Positions 1 through 5,424 of a stretch of 7,071 nucleotides of DNA are shown piece after piece. The first letter of the stretch is position 1. Every line of letters begins with the position of its first letter. The position numbers and the translations under genes were made by a program. Origin of the DNA: Sedimentibacter sp. (lineage in GTDB: Bacteria; Bacillota; Clostridia; Tissierellales; Sedimentibacteraceae). The stretch is from NCBI GenBank assembly GCA_029256005.1, contig JAQSYS010000087.1, positions 1 through 7,071 of the forward strand. Reading direction: 5' to 3'. The notes beneath the pieces are model-generated. The model was given only the letters and a program-made list of their open reading frames with translations. It was not told the origin of the DNA and did not search any database.

Positions 1-872
1 CGGTCTTCCAGAGACTGAAGACTGCGCGGTTCCACGAACTTCCATCGCAACTGCCCACCACTGCCAACAAGTTCAATTGCCGGAAAGGCAGGTGTCAAAT
101 TTCTTTTGAGGGCTAATGCAGTCACTGGCAGTTGCTCCGGTTTAAAGCCCATCATCTCAGCCATGACAACATCTACGGCATAACAATTGGCTCCGCCCAG
201 GATCACTCCGGCTTTAATAGGCTTTCCATTGCGCGGACCGTTCCCCTCCATGCCCATAACACCATCTATAATTGACAATACCGGTTTTATGCAGTTTGCC
301 AAATCAATCAGCATAGCAGCAAACTCCTGCCGTGCTTGCATGCGCAAGTGAAATTGTGCCTTTTGCATGCCCACAATACAGCCAAATAAATTCTTTGTCG
401 CTCCGGTAGCTCCCATAAATGTATGAGTCTTCATTTTGGCAAGAGAAATTACTTTATCAACCTCTGCTAAACGACGGGCTAATGTAAACTTCTTCACCGT
501 TATCCCATCAGGATAAGCCACCTCTGTTGTCTCATCAAAGGCAGCCAATTCAACATTTTCCTCCTGGCAAACAGCTAAAATTCCGCACTTTTCCGCTGCT
601 TTCACTGTTGAGGTCGTTCCTGGAGAATCTCCTACCACCGGTACAGCCCCAACTTGGCGCACTGCACGAATGACTGCTCTAACTACCTCTGGATCGGTAG
701 TTACACAGAGACCTTTTTCCACCGCTTCCAGCATATTAGGCTTCACTAATACTCTGTCACCAGGCTGTATAAACTGCGACATACCGCCTAAATGGGCGAG
801 CAAGTCTGTTATGGCTTGTTGGACTATATGTGGGTTGTATGAATCGGCTTGAATGACCGCTACTTTTGTCAT
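1..872 (-). CDS. DUF362 domain-containing protein, 3' end beyond the window
   Basis: I translated 290 residues from the ATG at 872-870; the frame stays open to the left edge, so the C-terminus is missing. The protein starts MTKVAVIQADSYNPH and shows the DUF362 landmarks in order: GDRVLVKPNM (about residues 38-47), VVGDSPGTT (79-87), KMKTHTFMGATGATKNLFG (147-164) and DGVMGMEGNGPRNG (203-216). No signal peptide or membrane segment is visible, so it should be cytoplasmic. DUF362 proteins are poorly characterised; many carry a 4Fe-4S ferredoxin module toward the C-terminus, which would lie outside this window. No cysteine cluster is seen in the visible part. A purine-rich AGGAAGG lies upstream of the start, rather far away (about 15 nt). 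The gene is 115 bp from the exported-protein gene on the same strand. Family assignment is firm; function is unknown. Confidence 0.93.
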   Translation of the reverse strand, partial: MTKVAVIQADSYNPHIVQQAITDLLAHLGGMSQFIQPGDRVLVKPNMLEAVEKGLCVTTDPEVVRAVIRAVRQVGAVPVVGDSPGTTSTVKAAEKCGILAVCQEENVELAAFDETTEVAYPDGITVKKFTLARRLAEVDKVISLAKMKTHTFMGATGATKNLFGCIVGMQKAQFHLRMQARQEFAAMLIDLANCIKPVLSIIDGVMGMEGNGPRNGKPIKAGVILGGANCYAVDVVMAEMMGFKPEQLPVTALALKRNLTPAFPAIELVGSGGQLRWKFVEPRSLQSLED

Positions 873-987
873 GATATAGCAAGAATCCTTCCTAGTTTTA
901 ATTAGCATTACTTAATCAATATGCTCTCGGAAACAATCTTTAAGTTCAGCAATTTAAACTATTCCCATCGTTCACTTAATGATACTT

Positions 988-1989
988 TCATGTTGATAAT
1001 ATCTCATTAGTACATCCTAAATACATAAGTTGTATTGCACGCAGTGTCTTATCTGGAATTATCCGCTCTTTGTTTTCCCATGAATTATTATAAAAATGCA
1101 TCCATTTTATAGTAACAGGCTTCTTAGTCCCCACTATTGATTGAATGAGGGAATCCGGTAGTTTATACGTATATATATACATAACACTATTACGTCCGCC
1201 GCTGTCAGACTGCGAAGGCGATAAAACCCAGTCTTTTCCGTCAACCTGAATCGTTATTGGACCTTTCTCTTTATGAGTACCAGCCCGGGTATCCTCAGTA
1301 GTGAACTGTAATGTAGCTGCTCTTTTTGCATTTCCATAAATAGACAGACAGAAGTCAGCTGTTACATAATGTGTAATGCCACTAAATAGAGCAGGTCCTC
1401 TCCTATCGCGTACATAGAAACGCTTCACTCCATTAGCATCTTCCATTTTGATTAGTTCGTCATCCAATGCCTTTTTGACTTCCTTTAAATCCACTGCCGT
1501 TTCTGTTGCTTCTTTCATTTTAGTCTCAGTCGAAAACGGCCCTGCCCCTTTAAGGTTATTCGTTAATGATTGTAGAGTAAATGCTTCCGGATTTTTGTGA
1601 TACTCAGCAAAGAGGCGGCTTGCAATAGAACCTATTGGAGTATTAGGAGTAGTTGCATTCCATTTGTCTGTAGTATTTTGGAATGAACTGAGTATTGCCC
1701 CATTTGCTGAGCTAATCGTACGTTCTTTTAAAATGAACATTAATCCCTTCTCTTTTACTAAATAATGAGCTACATTGTATGTTCCAGCTCCATCTTTTTG
1801 AAGACTCTTCATCCATACTTCTAGCTGTTTATCGGTATCTTCACCCGAAAAGTTTACCGTCTCTGCATCAACTTGATACACAGATGTTGAATTTTCCTCC
1901 ATTACCAGCCAATTAGAAGCAAAGCCAGAAGTCGTGACAGATACAAGTATTACGCTAACGATACAAAACAATTTCAACAATCTGTTCAT
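988..1989 (-). CDS. exported protein of unknown function
   Basis: This is a 333-aa protein with a classical signal peptide: MNRLLK, then a hydrophobic core (LFCIVSVILVSVTTS), with likely cleavage after GFA near residue 24. The mature part is soluble, with no further membrane segment. Its first about 80 residues (WLVMEENSTSVYQVDAETV, then QLEVWMKSLQ and YNVAHYLVKE) resemble the opening of secreted Firmicute proteins that pair a 'value plus coloured strand' pattern with a VW.K motif, as in surface-adhesin-E-like domains. That likeness is from memory and weak. The middle (about 160-185) is a charged helix; the C-terminal half, with FYVRDRRGPALF and IQVDGKDWVLSPSQ, looks beta-rich. The ATG at 1989 is preceded by GGAGG nine bases upstream, which fixes the start. 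No convincing -35/-10 pair was found upstream. Exported location is well supported; function is unknown. Confidence 0.85.
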   Translation of the reverse strand: MNRLLKLFCIVSVILVSVTTSGFASNWLVMEENSTSVYQVDAETVNFSGEDTDKQLEVWMKSLQKDGAGTYNVAHYLVKEKGLMFILKERTISSANGAILSSFQNTTDKWNATTPNTPIGSIASRLFAEYHKNPEAFTLQSLTNNLKGAGPFSTETKMKEATETAVDLKEVKKALDDELIKMEDANGVKRFYVRDRRGPALFSGITHYVTADFCLSIYGNAKRAATLQFTTEDTRAGTHKEKGPITIQVDGKDWVLSPSQSDSGGRNSVMYIYTYKLPDSLIQSIVGTKKPVTIKWMHFYNNSWENKERIIPDKTLRAIQLMYLGCTNEILST

Positions 1990-2073
1990 ATCTCTCTACC
2001 TCCATTAAATCTCATTTATATACCTTCAATTTAGACAAAAACATAATAGCTACATTTCTTATAAAATATAAAA

Positions 2074-2106
2074 TTCCTGCCATATTTATACAAAACATAG
2101 CAGGAG
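2074..2106 (-). terminator. hairpin terminator after the TPR pair (repeat copy A)
   Basis: On the minus strand the arm CTCCTGCTAT pairs with ATGGCAGGAA through one T-G wobble, around a 13-nt loop, and is followed by TTTTATATTTTAT. It sits 68 bp beyond the downstream TPR gene stop and before the exported-protein gene. The plus strand also ends in GTTTTTATT, so it could work both ways, but the wobble pair favours the minus strand. It is one of three related hairpins in this window; see 5317-5346 and 5581-5613. Confidence 0.6.
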
Positions 2107-2117
2107 TTTTTATTGAA

Positions 2118-2141
2118 TTTCAATTATACTGAATCCCCAAA
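2118..2141. repeat. 24-bp repeat block, copy 1
   Basis: These 24 bases recur at 5401-5424 with a single difference (C/T at the eleventh to twelfth base region). The block is itself a small imperfect palindrome, TTCAA/TTGAA around TTATA. Read on the minus strand, both copies end a frame with ...LGIQYN and stop TGA. In this copy that frame is the same as that of the TPR gene ending at 2174: after its TAG stop come VFRYILQRIRSLGIQYN and TGA. RIRSLG resembles the TPR protein's own C-terminal RIRALGG, so this may be the 3' end of a lost paralogue. Confidence 0.6.
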
Positions 2142-2173
2142 GACCGTATTCTTTGAAGGATGTATCTAAACAC

Positions 2174-2788
2174 CTATACACTACCGCCCAACGCTCTAAT
2201 CCGGTCTTTGGCCTTTTCGATATCACGAGAGTCGCTACAGTTATCGATTACACCTCGATAAGTGGAAATAGCATCCTCATATTGATGTTTTTGGGTATAA
2301 GCGTAGCCAAGGTGGAAATAAGAATTGGCCCGCTTAGGATAAAGTTCAATAGCCCTGGCAGCATCAGATATAGCCAGATCGTATTGTTCCTTCTGGTTGT
2401 AACAAACAGCCCGATTATTGTAAGCCCAATAGTATCCCGAGTCAAATTTCATTGTCTGGGTGTAATTGTCAATGGCCGAATCCCAATTTTTACGCACCTG
2501 ATTAATCCAACCTCGCTCAAAATAAGCAGCCGCATAATCTGGCTTTATCTCGATAGCTTTATTGCAATCAGCAAGCGCCTCGTCGAATAGATTTTTCTTC
2601 CTGTAGGCTTGCCCCCGATGCAAGTACGAGAAATAGTCATTAGGATTAGCATCAATGGCCGTTGTGCATTCAGCGATGATCTTATCCTGAGGACTGGCTG
2701 TTGTCTCAGCCGCCCACACCGGCGACACGGAATAAAGTAGGAAGCAGGCCATCATCACTAAAATCACAGTTATCAGTCGCTTGTTCAA
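2174..2788 (-). CDS. secreted TPR-repeat protein (second gene of a tandem pair)
   Basis: This is a 204-aa protein with a signal peptide (MNKRLITVILVMMACFLLYS..., likely cut at VWA/AE near residue 26). Four consecutive 34-residue tetratricopeptide repeats follow, at roughly 49-82, 83-116, 117-150 and 151-184, each with the A/G-Y...A pattern (e.g. RGQAYRKKNLFDEALADCNK). TPRs are protein-binding scaffolds; the partner is unknown, and the location should be outside the cytoplasmic membrane. The start is TTG at 2788, supported by GGAGG seven bases upstream and by gapless co-linearity with the neighbouring paralogue (both 204 aa, both with ASPQDKIIA at residues 31-39, roughly half of residues identical). 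No separate promoter was seen, so it is probably co-transcribed with the gene at 2869-3483. A hairpin terminator follows at 2074-2106. Confidence 0.9.
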   Translation of the reverse strand: MNKRLITVILVMMACFLLYSVSPVWAAETTASPQDKIIAECTTAIDANPNDYFSYLHRGQAYRKKNLFDEALADCNKAIEIKPDYAAAYFERGWINQVRKNWDSAIDNYTQTMKFDSGYYWAYNNRAVCYNQKEQYDLAISDAARAIELYPKRANSYFHLGYAYTQKHQYEDAISTYRGVIDNCSDSRDIEKAKDRIRALGGSV

Positions 2789-2841
2789 AATAACACCTCC
2801 AAAAATAACATACGGGTAAAACAGTTAAAAGACTTGTTCAA
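2785..2841 (-). other. 18-codon mini-ORF with strong RBS; possible 5' relic of a third TPR gene
   Basis: Between the two TPR genes, GGAGG at 2852-2848 stands six bases before a TTG at 2841 that reads MNKSFNCFTRMLFLEVLF and stops at TGA 2787-2785. The RBS-to-start segment closely copies that of the downstream TPR gene: GGAGGTG, six variable or T-rich bases, then TTGAACAAG, giving MNKS against MNKR. The stop overlaps the TPR start in a TTGA arrangement typical of translational coupling. It is either the surviving 5' end of a deleted third paralogue or a short leader peptide coupling translation. The sequence shows the similarity and overlap; the interpretation is inference. Confidence 0.4.
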
Positions 2842-2868
2842 GCAGCACCTCCAGGCATGAGAATGTCC

Positions 2869-3483
2869 TTAACCGTTAACTCCCATCGCCCGTATATACC
2901 CTTTAGCCTGCTCAATAAGCACCGCATCAGTTGAGTTGGCGATAAGATAGCGGAACGCGATAATGGAGTCATCGTATTGATGTTTCATATAATGTGCCAA
3001 GCCTTTAGCATAATATGACCGGGGTAATTTTGGCGATAGCTCGATGGCTTTATTGCTGTCTTGGAGTACTAAGTCCCAATTTTCCTTAGCGCAATAGGTC
3101 ATGGCTCGGTTGGTATATGCCAGAGAAAAGGCTGCGTCGATTTTTATGGCATGTGTGTAATTGTCGATTGCTTCATCATATTTTTTACGGACCTGATAGA
3201 CTGCGCCTCGTGCATTGTATGCCGCGGCGTAATTAGGATTAATTTCGATAGCTTTGCTGAAATCAACGATTGCTTCGTCGAATAATCGCTTCTGAGCATA
3301 AGCTTGCCCACGTGCATAATAAGATATAAAATCCTGAGAGTTTGCAGCGATAGTTGCTGTACAATCGGCGATGATTTTATCCTGAGGGCTTGCCTTCGAA
3401 TCAGCCGCCTCACCTAGTGTCACAGGCATTATAATAAAAGAAAGTGCAATAAATAATATCGTTACCCTAACTAACTTTTCCAC
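2869..3483 (-). CDS. secreted TPR-repeat protein (first gene of a tandem pair)
   Basis: This is a 204-aa protein starting at GTG 3483. A signal peptide (MEKLVRVTILFIALSFIIMP, cleavage near GEA/AD, residue 26-27) precedes four TPR repeats at about 49-184, e.g. RGQAYAQKRLFDEAIVDFSK, ending ...IRAMGVNG. An in-frame TTG at 3519 would add 12 residues. It is rejected because it overlaps the -10 box of the promoter at 3519-3546 and lacks an RBS, whereas GTG 3483 has AGGAGG seven bases upstream and gives gapless alignment with the 204-aa paralogue downstream. The role is probably a protein-interaction scaffold outside the membrane; no enzyme domain is present. The gap to the second TPR gene is 80 bp and contains a mini-ORF with a matching RBS, suggesting that this array once had more copies. 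Confidence 0.9.
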   Translation of the reverse strand: MEKLVRVTILFIALSFIIMPVTLGEAADSKASPQDKIIADCTATIAANSQDFISYYARGQAYAQKRLFDEAIVDFSKAIEINPNYAAAYNARGAVYQVRKKYDEAIDNYTHAIKIDAAFSLAYTNRAMTYCAKENWDLVLQDSNKAIELSPKLPRSYYAKGLAHYMKHQYDDSIIAFRYLIANSTDAVLIEQAKGYIRAMGVNG

Positions 3484-3494
3484 ATTAACACCTC

Positions 3495-3662
3495 CTAAAA
3501 TAAGGTAATCGTTCGACAATTATACCGAATATTCCTTTTATTACAAGACAGGCGATAATATATATCCAACATGAATATCTTACCGATACTTTTCGCTATT
3601 TGTTGAACATGTTCCAAATAATTGTCCACTAAATCAACTGTGGTGGCTGCTACTTTAGTCAT
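3495..3662 (-). pseudogene. truncated 5' end of a DUF362-like gene (55-codon ORF)
   Basis: An ATG at 3662, with GGAGG nine bases upstream, opens a 55-codon frame beginning MTKVAATTVDLVDNYLEHVQ. The first residues and spacing match the start of the DUF362 protein at 1-872 (MTKVAVIQADSYNPHIVQQA). After about residue 25 the resemblance fades, and the rest (IFMLDIYYRLSCNKRNIR...) looks unlike any domain. The frame closes at TAG 3497-3495, inside the RBS of the first TPR gene, and it overlaps that gene's promoter. The best reading is a DUF362 5' end whose remainder has been replaced by the TPR locus. A genuine small protein cannot be excluded. Confidence 0.45.
3519..3546 (-). promoter_or_regulatory. 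sigma-70-type promoter for the TPR pair
   Basis: On the minus strand TTGTAA (3546-3541) is followed after 16 bp by a perfect TATAAT (3524-3519). Transcription would start near 3512 and give a leader of about 30 nt before GTG 3483, with AGGAGG inside it. No other good promoter was found before the second TPR gene. Confidence 0.65.
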
Positions 3663-3680
3663 AATGACAGCCCTCCTTTA

Positions 3681-3948
3681 CTAAATCATACTGGATACTA
3701 GCAAGAAATACATACGTTCCATATTTACCACAGGAGAGAGAAACAAACACTGTTTCAAAGGCTCATGGCTATATGCTAATAGCCTAAAATATGCTCCCAT
3801 ACTACAAGCAAATACACTTACATTATTTGATAATGATTGTGCATAACGCATAATGCTATTAATGTCCCTCTTATGTTCTATCGGGACAGAACAACCTGGG
3901 CCCATGGCACACCATCCAGGTATGTGGAAAAGTATAACTTTTGGTCAT
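3681..3948 (-). pseudogene. alpha/beta-hydrolase fragment, frameshifted and truncated
   Basis: The main piece (from about 3905 down) reads GPGCSVPIEHKRDINSIMR, then NNVSVFACSMGAYFRLLAYS and LKQCLFLSPVVNMERM. CSMGA is the nucleophile-elbow pattern (S-x-G) of alpha/beta hydrolases, preceded by a hydrophobic strand (VSVFA) and followed by a helix and the next strand (CLFLSPV), as in the fold. Upstream, a different frame starting at ATG 3948 reads MTKSYTFPHTWMVCHG, which seems to be the N-terminal part joined through a frameshift near 3898-3905. After NMERM (about 3711) the frame reads unrelated residues and stops at 3681. The catalytic Asp and His regions are missing, so it cannot be a working enzyme. 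It ends on the right where the MarR promoter region begins, which suggests the MarR cassette arrived beside or into it. Confidence 0.6.
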
Positions 3949-3960
3949 ACAGGAACAAAA

Positions 3961-4021
3961 AAACTTGTTGACATGGAAGAAAGAATGTTTTACACTAAAC
4001 TTGCTTCCGTGGAAGAAAGAA
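3961..4021 (+). promoter_or_regulatory. candidate operator: imperfect direct repeat and palindrome over the MarR promoter
   Basis: AAACTTG-N6-TGGAAGAAAGAA occurs twice, at 3961-3985 and 3997-4021, with start points 36 bp apart. The first copy contains the -35 box; the second lies just past the -10. The second copy also forms a palindrome, CTTGCTTCC-GT-GGAAGAAAG (4000-4019, 8 of 9 pairs matching), placed over the expected transcription start. MarR dimers usually bind palindromes of about 16-20 bp overlapping their own promoters, so self-repression is a fair inference. No binding has been shown. Confidence 0.45.
3968..3996 (+). promoter_or_regulatory. promoter of the MarR-cyclase genes
   Basis: A perfect -35 box TTGACA (3968-3973) is followed by exactly 17 bp and a -10-like TACACT (3991-3996). 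Transcription should start near 4003, about 30 nt before the MarR start at 4034, with AGAGAGG as the ribosome-binding site. The spacing and position fit a sigma-70/SigA promoter. Confidence 0.65.
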
Positions 4022-4033
4022 GAGAGGTTCATA

Positions 4034-4495
4034 ATGAGTATTACAAAAGATATTATATTTTTTTTAAAAAAAATTCAAGAAAACACTGAGTTATTAGCTC
4101 CTAGTATTGTGGGAGAACTTACTCTTTCACAAATACATTGTCTTTCTGTTATAGGAGATATTGAGAATGCTAATGTGACTAAGATATCTAATGAGTTAGA
4201 GATGACAACTGGTGCTATAACAAAAATGTGTAAGAAATTATTTAATCAGGGTTTTATTGAGAAATATCAGGAACCTGGGAATAATCAAAAAAAATATTAT
4301 AGGTTAACAGAATCAGGACAAAAGCTTTATAATTTCCATAAAAAAATACATGACGAAATACATGAAGATAAAAAATCTATTATAGCCAGATATACTGAAG
4401 ATGAGAAGGCAATTATATTGAGATTTCTTAATGATGTAAATTCTATGATAACTAATAGATTTAAGGGTTTTAAGCAAGATGATGATAAGTATTAG
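4034..4495 (+). CDS. MarR-family transcriptional regulator
   Basis: This is a 153-aa protein, the usual MarR length. The start ATG at 4034 is chosen over an upstream in-frame start at 3941 because the promoter -10 lies at 3991-3996 and AGAGAGG sits seven bases before 4034. The winged helix-turn-helix spans about residues 30-100: LTLSQIHCLSVIGDIEN, then NVTKISNELEMTTGAITKM as the helix-turn-helix, LFNQGFIEKY, and the wing NNQKKYYRLTESGQKL. Long helices on both sides (residues 1-28 and 100-145) would form the dimer interface. It is cytoplasmic and DNA-binding; MarR proteins normally repress and are released by small ligands. The next gene, 77 bp downstream on the same strand, is the probable target along with its own promoter. 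The gene is strikingly AT-rich compared with the DUF362 and TPR genes, suggesting acquisition from another source. Confidence 0.9.
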   Translation: MSITKDIIFFLKKIQENTELLAPSIVGELTLSQIHCLSVIGDIENANVTKISNELEMTTGAITKMCKKLFNQGFIEKYQEPGNNQKKYYRLTESGQKLYNFHKKIHDEIHEDKKSIIARYTEDEKAIILRFLNDVNSMITNRFKGFKQDDDKY

Positions 4496-4572
4496 TTAAC
4501 TTAGGTTTGGTCAAGTAGCTTATGTAAGAGCGTTTTTTAAGAATTTTAATATATTTTAGTGGAGGGTTTTAT

Positions 4573-5151
4573 ATGAAAATTGATCTGAGTTTTAAAGTGG
4601 ATAAAGAAGTATTAGAGGAACTAGCTGGTTCGGTTTCGCAAGCCTATATGAATCTTGAAAAACAAGGGCATGTAGGAACACATTTTGACGTTAGGGACAA
4701 AGAATTTTCTATAGATAAAATTATAACAAAAGGTAGAGTATTTAATATAAGCCACATTAAAACTGGAGAAGTAAAAGTAAATGATCTAGACCTAAGTAAT
4801 GTAGAAAAAGGCGATTTTGTAATGTTTTATTCAGGAATTTTAAAACAACTTCGATATGGATCAAAAGAATATCTTTCAACATATATCGAGTTATCCAATG
4901 AACTAATTGACTATCTTATAGACAAAGAGGTAAATTTTATAGGCGTAGATATGGCTGGAGCACAAAAACCAGCTACTCATCTATATATTGATCAGTACTG
5001 TGCTGACAGAGGAATATTCATTATTGAAAATTTGGATAATTTAGACCTGTTGTTAGAGAAAGCATTTAACAAGCCCTTTACAGTATATACTTTTCCGGTA
5101 AATATGAGTGGGTTTTCAGGACTTCCTTGCAGAGTAATTGCTGAAATTTAA
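4573..5151 (+). CDS. cyclase-family / kynurenine formamidase-like metal hydrolase
   Basis: This is a 192-aa protein, slightly short for the cyclase family (PF04199, about 200-220 aa). GGAGGG precedes the ATG by about six bases. HVGTHFD (residues 33-39) matches the family metal-binding motif HxGTHxD. FIGVDMAG (122-129) matches the conserved G(I/V)D strand, THLYIDQY...GIFIIENL (135-154) matches the H...E segment that supplies further metal ligands, and GLPCRVIAEI (183-192) matches the family's usual G-x-P-x-R-V end. The PxH that normally follows HxGTHxD, whose histidine acts in catalysis in bacterial KynB, is absent: the residues are VRDK, so substrate or mechanism may differ. It is cytoplasmic, with no signal peptide. 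Family members hydrolyse N-formylkynurenine, isatin or other amides/lactams; the substrate cannot be named here. It probably shares the MarR promoter. It is AT-rich like its partner, and a large palindrome 16 bp downstream may end transcription. Confidence 0.85.
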   Translation: MKIDLSFKVDKEVLEELAGSVSQAYMNLEKQGHVGTHFDVRDKEFSIDKIITKGRVFNISHIKTGEVKVNDLDLSNVEKGDFVMFYSGILKQLRYGSKEYLSTYIELSNELIDYLIDKEVNFIGVDMAGAQKPATHLYIDQYCADRGIFIIENLDNLDLLLEKAFNKPFTVYTFPVNMSGFSGLPCRVIAEI

Positions 5152-5167
5152 GTATTGAATCTAGAAA

Positions 5168-5227
5168 AAATAAAGGGACAGGTACCTTGTTTCACATTTT
5201 CTAAAACAAGGTACCTGTCCTTTATTT
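5168..5227. repeat. REP-like large palindrome (24-25 bp arms)
   Basis: The left arm at 5168-5192 and right arm at 5204-5227 are complementary over their whole length apart from one extra G on the left, with an 11-base loop (CACATTTTCTA). The core GGGACAGGTACCTTGT is of the GGGACAGG...CCTTGT type seen scattered through many Firmicute and proteobacterial genomes and often linked to REP-associated Y1 transposases (RAYTs). No transposase is in this window. The transcript would form a very stable hairpin ending in CCTTTATTT, so it could also terminate the cyclase transcript. Its right end abuts the gmhB fragment. Confidence 0.75.
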
Positions 5228-5322
5228 ATAGAACCTTGCTCAAACACAAATTCTTCCGGCATATAAAAATAGCCCTTGTCAATATTAATTGTGCCGTCTC
5301 GGTCTAGGAATGCAGCCTCCAC
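5228..5322 (-). pseudogene. gmhB: 5' fragment of a GmhB-type HAD phosphatase gene
   Basis: From a GTG at 5322 the minus strand reads VEAAFLDRDGTINIDKGYFY and then MPEEFVFEQGSI. FLDRDGTIN is the DxD catalytic loop of HAD phosphatases, and the run DKGYxxxPEEFxFxxG is typical of D-glycero-D-manno-heptose-1,7-bisphosphate 7-phosphatase (GmhB) and the related HisB N-domain. Only about 31 residues of roughly 180 remain. The frame then runs into the palindrome and stops at TAG 5163-5161 after unrelated residues. There is no RBS before the GTG; the upstream bases belong to the hairpin at 5317-5346. It is a gene fossil lying exactly between two palindromic repeats. HAD identity is strong; assignment to GmhB rather than another HAD is likely. 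Confidence 0.65.
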
Positions 5323-5346
5323 TATATTCGCGAAATATAGCAGGAG
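5317..5346. repeat. hairpin repeat, copy B
   Basis: CTCC-A-CTATATTCGCG pairs with the following AATATAG-C-AGGAG through one or two bulged bases. It ends TAGCAGGAGTTT, exactly as at 2098-2109 and 5605-5616. On the minus strand it begins CTCCTGCTA like the other two copies, but its loop differs. It marks the 5' end of the gmhB fragment. Confidence 0.55.
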
Positions 5347-5400
5347 TTTATTTAAATCATGTCAATTTGAAAAGTTAACCACACATTCTATCTTTTAAAG

Positions 5401-5424
5401 TTTCAATTATATTGAATCCCCAAA
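5401..5424. repeat. 24-bp repeat block, copy 2
   Basis: The block matches 2118-2141 at 23 of 24 positions. As there, it precedes (on the minus strand) a hairpin-repeat copy, but here 54 bp separate block and hairpin instead of 11. Its minus-strand frame ends NNVYLGIQYN then TGA at 5405-5403. Confidence 0.6.

Noticed and set aside
670..852. 60-codon open frame on the plus strand
   Set aside because: It lies antisense to the well-supported DUF362 coding sequence and has no RBS or recognisable protein features.
905..935. AGCAT/ATGCT stem between the DUF362 and exported-protein genes
   Set aside because: It is only a 5-bp stem with a long loop, expected by chance in AT-rich DNA.
2153..2590. 145-codon plus-strand frame, with a minus-strand alternative frame at 2248-2445
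   Set aside because: Both overlap the TPR gene at 2174-2788, whose signal peptide, repeats and RBS are clear; the others are frame shadows.
3144..3413. 89-codon minus-strand frame inside the first TPR gene
   Set aside because: It is an out-of-phase reading of TPR coding DNA with no start signals.
3853..4089. 78-codon plus-strand frame and an upstream start at 3941 for the MarR protein
   Set aside because: Both begin before the promoter -10 at 3991-3996; the MarR start at 4034 has a proper RBS and gives the normal family length.
5320..5370. TTGACA on the minus strand before the gmhB fragment
   Set aside because: The nearest -10-like TATATT is 20 bp away, too far for a normal promoter, and it lies within the hairpin repeat.
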